A stretch of DNA of 64,000 nucleotides from Dromaius novaehollandiae (Eukaryota > Chordata > Aves > Casuariiformes > Dromaiidae), in contig NC_088110.1 of assembly GCF_036370855.1 (NCBI RefSeq), positions 23,555,501 to 23,619,500 of the forward strand. Reading direction: 5' to 3'. Within the stretch, counting starts at the first letter, position 1; every line of letters starts with the position of its first letter. Positions 48,401 to 60,400 of the stretch are shown piece by piece. The notes below the pieces were generated by a model that saw only the letters and a program-made list of their open reading frames with translations, searched no databases and was not told the origin of the DNA. A program made the position numbers and the translations under genes.

Positions 48401-51400
48401 TGCGAGGGAGACGGGATCCAGCTGTGCTCGCGCGGTGCCGGGAGAGCGCGACGGCCAGGCTCTGCTGCCGCTTCGGTGCCTGGTGCCCCCGGCATCCCTC
48501 CGGGAGGGCGACCCGGCACAGCGGGTCCTGCCAGTGCCCTGGTCCCTGCCTGCCGGGAGGGATGCTCACCCCGGCACGCCGCACCCGCGCAGCCCCTCGC
48601 ATCGGCTGCGAGCCAGCCTTCGGCCCCGCCGGCCCCCCTGCCACCGCGGGGTCACCCGGAGCCAGTGCAGCGGAGCGCGAGATTATCCCCATTTTCTTCA
48701 AGGGGGAAGAAAGAAAAAAAAAAACCCTCTCTGTTTTACAAGCCTTCATTTGCTATTGTTTATGTAAACAGGTAAATTGTTTCGTATCTCAATTAAAAAC
48801 ATCTGCCACATAAATGAATACCAATTAACTCATCCTGTTTTTAATTACTCTGTTAATTACACACAGGCAGCAAAAAGGATGGCATGGGAATAGGGAAAGC
48901 ATGCTTACAATCCCCCCCTTCCCACCTTGCTCTTGGCAAGGATCCGAAATATGCCCAGATAATGATGGATTAAGGTGGCTGGTGAAAACAGTGGCTCGTA
49001 GCCAGCTCCGGGACGCCGGCTCCCTTCGCGGCCGGCCGGCCTCGGCCCCGTGCCGGGCATCGCCCCTGGCCACCGCGTCCCCAGGAGGTCCCGCGGGGCT
49101 CCGGCCCGTCTCCCTGCCCCGAGGCGGGCGGCTGAGCTACGCGGGAAGGGCACCAAGGAGCAAAGCGCCCTGCGGGCCCCAAGGCACGTTTCCACGAGGA
49201 CCAAACGCATCCCTGATGTAAGAGCACCGCGGGGACCCTCTCTCGCCTCCAGCACCACGTGGAGGGGCAACGGCGGGGGCTAAGGCAGCGCCGCGACGCT
49301 CGCTGACCCCGCGTGCCGGCCGCCGGGCTGGGCTTGCAGCCCCTCACCACCCCCCCCCGCCTCCCGGCTGCGGGAAGCTTTCCAAGCGAGCAGATGGGGC
49401 AGGGGGAGCAGCGGCAGCAAGGAGAAGAACAGAAAAGGCTATTTTCTCACGCTACATATTTTACAAGTCGAACATTTTGCATGTTGCAGCCTTGCCTGTG
49501 AGACTGTCTCGGGCTCAGCCCTGGGATGCAGCAGCGGAGCGCGGGAGCCAGCGGGATCCAGCCGCCTCGGAGCGGATCCGGGCACGGAGCCGCCCGGGAA
49601 CGGCTCGCCCCGGCTCCCCAGCCCAGCAAAGGCACAGGCGGCCACGGGGAGGGGAGCAACGGGACACAGAGCCTCAAAACCCGGACAGATCCAAAGCGGG
49701 AGCAGGGGTGATGCTCGGGGTGCCGGCAAGAGGGCTGGGAAAACGCCCCCCCTGTGCCGTGCCGGATGGGAGCCCTGCGGGAGGCCCTGCGGCATGGGAA
49801 CGCCGAGGCGCTGCCGGCTCCCTGGAGGCTCCCAGGCCCGATCTTGCCCTGCGGATACCGGGATGCCGATGGCTGCGGCGGAGAGCCGAGCCCAGGCAGT
49901 GCCTCCCAGCAGCCGGGGCGGCTGGATTACCGCCCCTCTGCCTTTCTGCAGCCATATGCTCCGTTTCGAGGCGATTTCACCCATGTGCGATTTAATCAAG
50001 TGGTGCGGGAAAAAGTATTAATAAGAATTTTGCAAAATAAACAGGAAATCCCTTGGATGCTTTCTGGAAACACTGGTCAGCATCTTCCGACGGGAAGCTG
50101 TGGGCTCGCCGAGGTGGGGCTGCCCCTCGGGAGGCTGAGCGCATCGGGAGGGAGGCGGACAGCAAGCTTCGGGAGTGCTAAAAATAAACCTCGAAACGGG
50201 CAACTGCACCAGAGCCAGCTCAGCCCCCGAGCCCGCAGCGCCCGGGACACACGGGCGTCCTTCCTCCCCTGTAAAACCAGCCCGGTCTCATCCCAGCACA
50301 AACGCCCCAGGATGGGCACCAGCTTCGGGATCCTCCCTTCACTCCAACCCGGGGGAGCAAATAATCACCGCCTCCCCCATCTCACGGCCCCAGCGCGGAA
50401 AGCAGAAGTCGGGCCTCCAGAGCCTGGCTCGCTTCCCCAGGCTCGGCCGGCGGGGATGCACCCGGTGCCGCGCTGCGGGAATGGCCGGGCTGGACCCGGA
50501 GCCGGACCCGGCGGGGACCCCCGGGAGCCGCGGCCGCCCGCACGGGGCATCACGCAGCCGCGGCGAGGCGAGACGGCACTCACCGCCCCGGCACAGCCGG
50601 GCCCCGCCGCGCAAGGGGAACCAGGAGGCACCGCGGGAAAGGGCCCCGTGCACCGAAACACGTGGCGCCGGGCTGGGAGAGGCGCCCGGGCTGCACCAGC
50701 CCGCGAGCCCCCAAGGGAGGAGGCAGCGACCGGGGACAGCAATGCTGCCGGGGCCGCCCGAGGTGCAGGGCCAGGCTGCCGGCACCTCGCGAGCTCCTCG
50801 GGCCAGACCTGTCCCCGCAGCTCCAGCACCCGCGGGAGCGTTGCCGGCCTGGCACGGGATCCCTCGGTGGCACCCGGACGCAAGAAACCGGCCAGAACCC
50901 CCTGCCTGGTGCCGGCCCCCGGGAAGTGACCGCGGCGGGCACCGAGCCTGCAGGGCACCCGCGCCGTCACCGGGCTCCCCCCGGGACGTTCCTGCCGCTC
51001 CCCGGCAGCGGGGCCCCATCACCCAGGAATTCCCCCAGAAACCTTGCCGCAGCTCCTCTCCACCGCTGGATCCCAGCGGGAGCCTTTTACACCCTCTCGG
51101 CACTGAGGTCGGCGAGGGGGGAGAGGCAGAGCGAGCCCGGGGTAAACTCCCGCGTCCGCACGGGTTTCGTTCCCAGGCACTCCACACCCACGGGGCGAAG
51201 GCGGCGGAGCTTTCCGCCTCCCCGCTCGCCGAGCGTCCCTTTTCCCACACCGCAGCACAAAACCAGCGCCAGGAAACACGGAAAACCAAGCTGGCAGGGA
51301 CCTCGAGTCCCCCCTGCTCCTTCCCGCTTGCTGGATCAGGCCCCCATCACCCCAAAGCCCCGGCAGCCCTCAGAGACGGCAGCACCCCGAGTCCGGCTCT

Positions 51401-54400
51401 CGCTCCACGGGATCGTTCCCCCCCATCTCACCCCAGAGCCTGGCCGGTTCCCATCCCGGGGGCGAGCAGCCCTCTAGTCCCTGCCCAGCTCCCTAAGGGG
51501 CCATCAGCCTCCCTGGTGCAGCCTGATAACCAGCATTTGCAGGTTCCTGCCATCCCGGGGGGTCGCGCGGTGCTCGGGGGCACCGGAGCCGCCGCAGCCC
51601 CGTAGCACAGCGAGGCAGAGCTGCCGCCGCCAGCAATGGAGGAGAGCGTTGCATCGCCGTGACCCGCACGGGTGGTCCAGGAGGCTGGATGCGACCACCG
51701 GAGCCGACACCCCGCTTTGCACACGCCGCCGACCCCGGGATGCTGCCCAGGGTTTCCCCACGTGCACAAGCGAACGCGGTTCGGGAGCTGGAGACAGATG
51801 CCGCGAGACCGGCGACCTCGCACAGCCGCCAGCGCCTCTCCCCGGGGCTGCGGCGGTGCCGAGCGAGGCAGGACGGCCGCATGCATCGGGCCGTGCCGGG
51901 GGGCTCCCGCTGAGCAGCCGGGTCTGCAGGAGGGAGGCTGCGGTGGTGGCTGCATCCCCCAGCCCGGCCGCCCACCACGTGCCGCAGCAACAGGCACCGG
52001 CCGGGCGGTCTGCGCTGCTCCCCAAGCCCACGGTGCCGGCATGGCTTTCCCGGCACTGCAGCTCCGTGGTACTTTCCCACCCCGCTTCAGGCCTCGTCTC
52101 ACACCCGGGACATTTCCAATCTCACAGGCGACTCCGGCACCAGCCGAGGCCTTGCTCCCCCCGCGCGTCGTGCCCATAACCGGCACCCGGCCCCGTCCGG
52201 CACCCGGCACGCGAGCGACCCGCCTGCACCCTTCGCTTCTTCTCCCTACACACCAACACCTGCAGCTGCAGGGTTTTTAAAACAAAACACGCAACATCTG
52301 GCCGTTGTTGGTAAAACCTTACCTGCCAGCCCAGAAACCAGCGGGGCCCGACAAGAGGCAGCAGGCAGAGAAAAAACCCTCTGCACAGCCAAGTTCATCT
52401 CCGTTCTCCTTCGCGGGGGCTTTCCCCAACCACCGCAAAAGCCAAATTTGAACTTCCCTTTTCATGGAAGCGCCGGGCACAAGGACCTGCCTCGTGCAGC
52501 CGGAGAAGCAAGCCCCCGCCGCGGGTGGCAGCCCAGCCCTGGCGCTACCCCACCGGGGACCGGCGCGGGGGTCAGCATCCTCCCCGACCGCCGCTCTGGC
52601 TTCGCTGCGTGTTTTTGGGATGATTCCCCAGCATCTCGGTGCTCCGACCGCTGCTGCCAGCGCCTGGAGCAGAGCTCGCCTCGCCGCGGCGCTCAGCGGA
52701 TGATGCTTGCAGAGCGTCTCCAAGTCGATCAACAAAGGACCACAGAATTAATATTCCTTTTAATTAAAGGCAGAAATCGCTCTTTGTTCCCGAACAGAGA
52801 GAATACAACAGAGGGAAGAGCTCAGAGCTCCTTCGAAGCCAGAGACGAGACCGTCGCTTAGATTCAAAGACACTGCCAACAACACGTGACCTCAAATTAA
52901 GAAAACAAAATGAAAGCCAGCAGCAGCCGCAGCTCTGTGAAATCGCAGGAAAGTTGCAAAGTTTTCGCAGCGGAAAGGCAAAATCCAACCAAGGTGCGTT
53001 TAGCCAAACGCGCGGTCCGCAGGATCCGAACCCAAAATCCAGCAGCGGGAGGACGGTGCCGGGCGACGCTGCAAGACCCCACGTGGAGCCGGGCTCGCCC
53101 GCGCGCCGGGAGAAACCGCGCACGCGGGGACGCACGCGGCTGCCCGCCGAGGCGACCACGCCACGCTCCGCCGCCGCTCCGAGTCTACGCCGGCAGCATC
53201 CCCTTAGCGAATCCCTCGGGATGTCGGCACCGCCAGCGTGGCAGACCGAGGGCGCGTGCTGCGGGCGCCAGGGCCGGAGCGGCTTGCACCACGCAGCACC
53301 GTGCCTGCCCTGCCCGCCGGGAGGATGCCGCCGGCGTGGGCACCGCGGCCGGGCACCGACGGGACGGGATGACGGAGCAGACGGTGCTTCAGGCGACAGC
53401 CTCCTCGTGCAGTTCGGCAGGGCAGCAGCGCTGGAGAGGCACGGCCAGGCAGACCCGCGCGCTGAGCAGCGGCTGTTGGGATGAGCAGCACGGCAGCGCG
53501 GAGGCAGCGAGCCGGTGCCTCCTCTGCCAGGCTGCACTTCCAGACCCGCATCCAATAAAACCGTCCCCGGGCGTACGTGAGGACGCGGAGCGCGGCTGCA
53601 GCACGGACCCGCGCTGCTCACACGTAAATACACCACACAAACACAGAATTATAACGTTAGCACGGCTGTAACTTCACGAACCAGCACCAGGTTTCCTCCC
53701 TGTGACTCAGAAACTCTCCTGAGAAGATTAGCACCTCCTCGCCACCGAGCAGAGCTAAATCTGTAAAGCGGCTGCTCCCAGAGCCCGATTTGGAGCCGGT
53801 GGGTTTTCATGCCTCCGAGGAGCAGACGGCTCGCAGCTTTCGCAGCCAGCCGCGCACGGAGGCGAACGCCTGCTGCCAGCCGGCGGGGGGGGAACCGCGG
53901 GGCTGGGGTGCTGCGGGGGCACCGGCGAGCCCCGCCGCCGCTCTCGGGAACCCGCAGCCGGCGATGCCCGGCCGAAGGAAGGCAGCACCGGCGTGAAGCC
54001 CTCGGCGACGCGCTGACTCCCCGCCACCGCGGCAGAAAAGGGGACCCGAGTCCCGCAGCCCTTCCCCGGCTCCGCCGCCCGTTCCGCCCGGCCGGAGGTA
54101 CCGGGTCCCCGCGCTCCGGGCCGGCCCGGCCCGGCCTCCCCTCGCCGGGCCCGTGCGCCCGCACGTCCGGGCAGCCGCGTCCCCGACGGAGCGCGGTCCC
54201 CCGGCGCATCGAGCCGGCTCGCAGCGCTGCCGCGGCGCCCGGGAAGCCCCCGAGCATCTCCCGCTTCCCCCCGCCGGGGAGCCGCAGCCCCCGGCCGACG
54301 CGCTGCCGCGGGGGCGAGCGCGGCTTTCGGACCGGCACCGCCGGGCAGCGTTCCCGGGGCGCCCCGCTTTCCCGGGGGGGGACACGGACCCGCAGCCGCC

Positions 54401-57400
54401 CGCCTGTCCGCGCCGCAGCCGCCGCCCGCCCCGCTCCGCTCCGCTCCGCCGGGCGCCCCGGGGCGCGGCGCACGGAGCCGGGAGCCGCCCCCGGGAGCCT
54501 CCCGCAGCATCCCGCGGCCGCCGGGCGCCTCCCCCCCGGACCCCCCCGGTCCCTCCGTGGGCGGACGGCACTCACCGTCCTGAGGTGCGGCGGGGCCGCG
54601 AGGTAAATCCCGAGGCGGCCCCCGGCGGCGGCCCGGCCCCGCTAAGGCCGGCGCGGGCGGAGCGCGGCCCCGCGGCGGCGGCGGCTGCCCCCGGCCCCGG
54701 CCCGCCGCCGGGAGCCGCCAGCGCGGGGGTCGGGCGCTCCCCCGGGGCGGGGGCCCGAGGGGAAGGGGAGGGCGGCGGACGAGGCAGCCGGTAGATCCGC
54801 GGGCGCTCGGTTCACCTCCTGCGCGCTGCCCGGCGGCGCTCGGCGCCTCGCATCCCCCGGCGCTGGCGGCGCCGCGCCGCGGCCATGGGGCGCCCCGGGG
54901 CCGCGCTGCGCTCGGGGCCGCTGCCGGTGGCGGTGCCGCTGCCGGGCCCGGCCGCGCCGCCCGCCCGCTGCCGCCGCGCCGCCCGCCCGCCCCGGAGTGA
55001 GCGCGGCCCGCCCGCGCCGCTGCCTTAGACGGCGCCGCCGCCGCGCCCGGCAGGGGGCGCCCTGCCGCCGCCGCCGCCGCCGGAGCGGGGCCGGGGGCCG
55101 CGGGGCGGGGGGGCGCGGGGCCGGGCGGCTGCGGGGCATGCACGGGGCGTGGGGGGCTGCACAAGGCCGGGGGTGCGGGGGCTCCGGGGCATGCACGGGG
55201 CGTGGGGGGCTGCATAGCGCCGGGGGTGCGGGGGCTCCGGGGCATGCACGGGGCGTGGGGGCCTGCATAGGGACGGGGGTGCAGGACTGGGGGTGCGGGG
55301 GGGGCTCCGGGACATGCACGGGGTCTGGGGGGCTGCATAGGGCCGGGGGTGCAGGACTGGGGGTGCGGGGGGGGCTCCGGGGCATGCACGGGGCGTGGGG
55401 AGTTGCATAGCGCCGGGGGTGCGGGGGCTCCGGGGCATGCACGGGGTCTGGGGGGCTGCATAGGGCCGGGGCGCAGGAATGGGGGGGCGCGGGGGCTCCA
55501 GGGCATGCACAGGGTCTGGGGGCTGCGTAGGGCCGGGGGTGCAGGGGGGTTGGGGGTGCACGGAGCCGCGCGGCTGCGGGGGGTCTCAGGTCTGCGGGGA
55601 CAGGCGTGCAGGGGGGGCCGGGGTGCTGAAGGGGGGTTGGGCACTGCTCAGGCCCAGGCAGCTGCAGGGCGGCTGCGTGGGGCTAAGGGGCTGCAGGGTA
55701 CTGGGGGTGCATGGGGTGCAGAAGGTTGGGGGGCTGCATGTGACTGAGGGGCTGCAGGCAGTTGGGGGCTGTGTAGGACCCAGGGCTGCGGGGGGGTTGG
55801 GGGCTGCAGGGGTCTGGGGGCTGCAGAGGGTCTGGGCTGAAGTTTGCAAAGGGTTTGGGCTTTGCAAGGGGCTGGGGGCTGCAGAGGACTGGGGGGTTGC
55901 AAGTATTTCGAGGGGCTGCATGGGGGTGGGGGGGGTAGCTGCACGCGGCTGGGGGGCTGCGAGGGGCTGGGAGGGGTTTGCAGTGGGTTGGGGCCAGGGC
56001 TGGTCGGGATGTGGGTAGTTGCAAGGGGCCGGGTTGGGGCTTGCAAGGGCTGGAGCGGCGTGGGGGTGTCTGCAAGGGGGTGGGGGCTGCTTTGCTTCGC
56101 TTCCTTCCTGCCTCCCCCGTCCTCCCAGAGGGGCCGAGGCTGCAGCGGGAGCAGCCACGCGTGGGGTCACATTTGCGCAGGGCAGGCCCCGCGGGCGCAG
56201 CCCCCCTTGGCAGCCCGAGGTCCCCACGCCAGGCCGGGCCGGGCCCCCAGGGCGGCCCCCCACGCCAGCCCCTTCTGCTCCGCCCTGGCCGGGCTCCCCG
56301 GGGCAGCCGCCCGGCTCCGGCGCCGGCGCCGGCGCCGCGGGAATGCCGGCGGAGAGCACCGCCAGGGCCCTACTTCTAGAGAAGTGGGTGGAAGCGGTGG
56401 GTGCGTTTGCAGAGCAAATGCTTGGGGAAGTCTCTGCCCACGCTGGGTCCCCCGTGCCCTTCCGTCGCAGCTGGGCCGTCCCGTGCAGCCGGGGGGGCGT
56501 TAAAAACTTCCCTCCTCCATGCAAATCCTACTACAATGTTGTTGCTTGTTTGTGCTCTGGGTAACGCAAACCCTGCTAATTTCCCTGCGAGCCGAAGCCC
56601 TGCCTCTTTGCGTAATTACTGTGCTTGGCAGCTGCCTCCCCTCTGCAAGTTGCTGCGAGGAGCCTTCGCTGCCTGTGCGGTGTTAGTCATCCTCCCGCTC
56701 CTCCCCGGGCTGCACCCAGGCTCGGGGCCGGGGCTGCTGGGCAGCTGCGGCAGCGTCACCGCGCTGCACGGCTGCTGCACGGCTGCTGCACGGCTGCTGC
56801 ACGGCTGCTGCACGCGCACTGCACAACCGGTGCGTGGCCACTACACAGGCACTACCACGGCACAGCCGCTACACTACCACAGCACAGCCGCTGCACAACC
56901 ACGGCACAGCCGCTCTCCAGGCATCGCATGACCGTCGCATGGCCACTGCACAACCACCGTGTGGGCAGTGTGCAACCATTGCACACCAACTACACAACCA
57001 CTGCCCGGCCGCTGCCCTGGCACTGCATGACCGTCGCGTGGCCACTGCACAACCAACGCACACCCGCTGCGTGGGCAGTGCGCGGCCGCTGCAAACCTAC
57101 AGCACAACACTGCACGGCCGCTGCATGGCCACGGCATCGGTGCAGCACAGGCGCTGCACGGCTGTTGCACAGCCACTGCACACTCGCTGCTCCCTGTGCG
57201 GCCACCCCTGTGCATGGCTGCGCGCGGCCCTGCCCCGTCCCACCGCCGCCTGCCGATGCCCCCGTGACGGCTCTCGGGGACGTCCTTTCTCGGGGACACA
57301 GCTTTCCAGCTGCTGGTTCATTTTGGGTGCAGGCGGAGGATGCTGGGGAGCCGGCGCCGCGGGCTCGGCCGCCGGGGCTCCTGCACGGGGCGGCGGCGGA

Positions 57401-60400
57401 GCGGGCGCCGCGTCCCCCCCGGGCTGCGTTTGGGTGGCGGGGTCTGCTTCGTTTCCATTCAGCGAGCGCAGCTTGTAATTTTGGTCTATTGAAGTCATAA
57501 TTCACGACTGTGAAAATAAACATTTGTGTTAGCTCGCTTTATTCGGCGGCCCTCGCCTGCATGTTAATACCGCGCCGCCTGCGCGCTCGGCCGCCGGTCC
57601 GGAGCCCGGGCACCGCAGCCGTGCCAGGCACACCTCCGCGCGTGTCCGGCGATCCCAGCCGCGCTCCCGGGGAGATGGGGGAATGAGAGGTGCCGCTTAG
57701 CACTAAGCCGGGGATAACGAGGGAGCTGCTAGCCAGGCTGCTGCAAGATAGCGGTAATATCTTGAGTAAAGAAGATAGCGCTCAAAAGCTGCCGGCTTTG
57801 GGCCATTTCCTGGCCGTGCTGGTCCCTGTGTTTGTTTGTTTGCAATAAAAATTAGAGGTGATTTTCCCCCGCCAATGTCAGCAGTGGCTCCCACAGCCTC
57901 CCCTGCCTCCAGCCAGGGCGGCCTGCCTGCAGCTCCCAGCCCCGGGGGCGAGAGGGGCTCCGTCGCCCCGCGGTTCCCCATTGCCCTGCGGTTCCCCGTC
58001 GCCCCGCGGTTCCCCATTGCCCTGCGGTTCCCCATCGCCCCGCGGTTCCCCTGCCCGGTTGCAGGAACGGCTCCTGCCGAAGCCCAGGTCTCTTCGGCAG
58101 CTCCCGGGCCTTGGCTGCACCCCCCGGCCCCCCAGCGCTGCCCACAGCCGGGAGGACCCCCGGGCCTGGCTGCCCCTCCCGGGGGCTGCCGCTTCCCTCC
58201 CGCATTTGCATCTTCCCGGCCTTTATCTTCCTCCCGGTCTCTGTATTGCTGCAATTACAGACACTTTAAAACACAATGATCTGGCTGTTAGTGTGATGGA
58301 TGACAGAACCTTTCTGTCTGGTTTAAATCATTGCCGAGAGGGAGCAAACTTCCCCGGGGTTAACCCCTTCGCCCCCCGCCGCTCCCTCGCCAGCCCTGCT
58401 TGCGTCTGCTGCCAGCGCTGCGCCGCGACGGTGGGCTCGTGGCCTCGCCGCCCCGCGCGGGCAGAGCCCGGGGGCATCCCGTCCTTGCGCTCCTGCTCAT
58501 GCCTGCTATAACGAGCCTGGGCATAATGAGCCTGGGTATAACGAGGCTGGGTATAACGAGGCTGGGTATGATGCCCCCACCTTGCCCCAGCGCGGGGTGG
58601 AGGACGGGCACCCGGGGAGCTGCGGGCGGCGGGTGCGATCTCCCGCTCAGCATTCCCGCATCTGCGCTTCGCTGTGGCAGGAAGCAGATTAGAGCGGGCA
58701 GCAGGGCCGGGAGATAAGCGCCTGCGAGCGGCCGATACGCTGCCTGGATCTGTCCCAGCGCGGGGCCCGGCAATCCTTCCCCCAGCAAATCTGGAGCTGG
58801 GCGCGGAGCCGGCTGAGCCGTGGCCCGGAGCAGGGGCAGGATCGGGCCCCTCCGGCAGCGCGGGGGCAGCCGCCGAGGGCAGATTCGGTGGAAACTTCTG
58901 CAACGACTTTGTGTCAGCCGTGCCGGCACGTGATGGATGGCTCGGCGCGCGGCGGCCCGGCGCGGGGATTAAGTGCACATGTTATGTCAATTCGCTCTCC
59001 CTTTGTTTTAAGAAGCCAGCATCTCCCCCAGCCCTGTGCCGCCGCCGAGCATCCTCTCCCGCACCGGCGCTGCCGCCTGCACGGCACCTCCAGGTGCTCG
59101 GCCCCGCTGCACGACGTCGGTACCGTAACACGTCACCGCTGCTCGCAGGTGCCGGGCGTCTCGGGGCTGGGACCCCCCCAGGAGGGGAGCTGGCCCCCGC
59201 TGCAGGTGCATCGCTGCCCCGCAGCGGGGCAGCCTGGGGAGCTGCCGGGGAGCTGCTGGGGCTCCCCCGGCACACGGGCTCCTGGCGGAGGGGCCTCTGG
59301 GGCACGGCAGGGGCTGTCGGGGCTCGGCGCCGTGCTCGCCCCTGCGCCACGCTGCGCTTCCCCGGGGGCCGCTCCGCTCGGCCCGGCCGCTCCCGAGCGT
59401 GCACCGGAGAGCTGCTTGCTCTGCAGGCCGCGTTCTCCCTTCGCGAGCGTGCGGCTTTCCAAAAAGCCCGCGGTGCTCGTGTATCGCACCTTCCCCCTCG
59501 CCGCGCTGGTGACTCATCCCCCCGCCGGCACGCGGCACAGCCCGGGGCCGGGAGGGCGCTCCGGAGGGGAAGGCGCTGAGCCGTGCCGGTGCTCAGCCCC
59601 CGGCGTGCCGCAGGTTTCCTGTGTGACCCCGAGCGAGTTTGTCTCCCCGTCTGGGTTTCTCGATCTCTACCCGCACGTGGGTGCAGCCCCGGTGCCCGCC
59701 GGGGAGCCCAGCGCCAGCCGGCACCTCACCTGCGCCGTGCGCCCAGCATGGCACGGCCACGCAGCACCCGCGCCAGGGCAGGCAGCCCTTTCTGCACGGG
59801 GACCTGCTCGCGCCCCTCCGAGGGGCCCCGGCGTCCGGCTGGTGCATCGCCGGGGGTGCCACCCCCCGTGGCGCCGGCCCTCCTGCGGCAGCCCCTCCGC
59901 CGGCTCCGGGGAGCTCCCGCAATCAGGACACGCGGCATTTCCCACCCGGCACTTTGCACCCACGGCCGTGGCAATCTCAGTGTCTAAATCCTGCCCGGAG
60001 CTAATCCCGGGAGCCGCGCTGCAGCCCCGGCACCCTCTTCCCCCTGCGTTTCGCTCACACCGGCCGGCGCTCCCTTCCCCGCTCCCGCGGCCGGCGGGGA
60101 ATGCGCGGCGGAGATAAGGGCTGGGCGGGAGCCAGCGGCCGGCGAAGACAGCTCGCCCGCGCCAGCTATCGCCCGCTGCAGCTGCATCCGCCGCCGGGAC
60201 ATCTGCTGCGCAGGAAGCGCCTCTCGCCAGCGTTTCTTAAGAAAGGGGCTCGTTTGTGCCTGGCTTCCCTCCTCGCCCGCCCGCGGGGGCTCCCGGGACC
60301 TCGGCCCTGGCGCCTGAGCCGCCGGCCCTGGAGCAGCCCGGTCCTGGAGCAGCCTGGTCTGGGAGCATCCCGGTCCCGGCCGCTTGACCGTGTCGAGGGC

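Noticed and set aside
53755-55644. 629-codon Pro/Ala/Arg-rich frame
   Set aside because: GC-rich CpG island plus minisatellite; no start or domain. Only its donor at 54576 is taken as a possible first exon.
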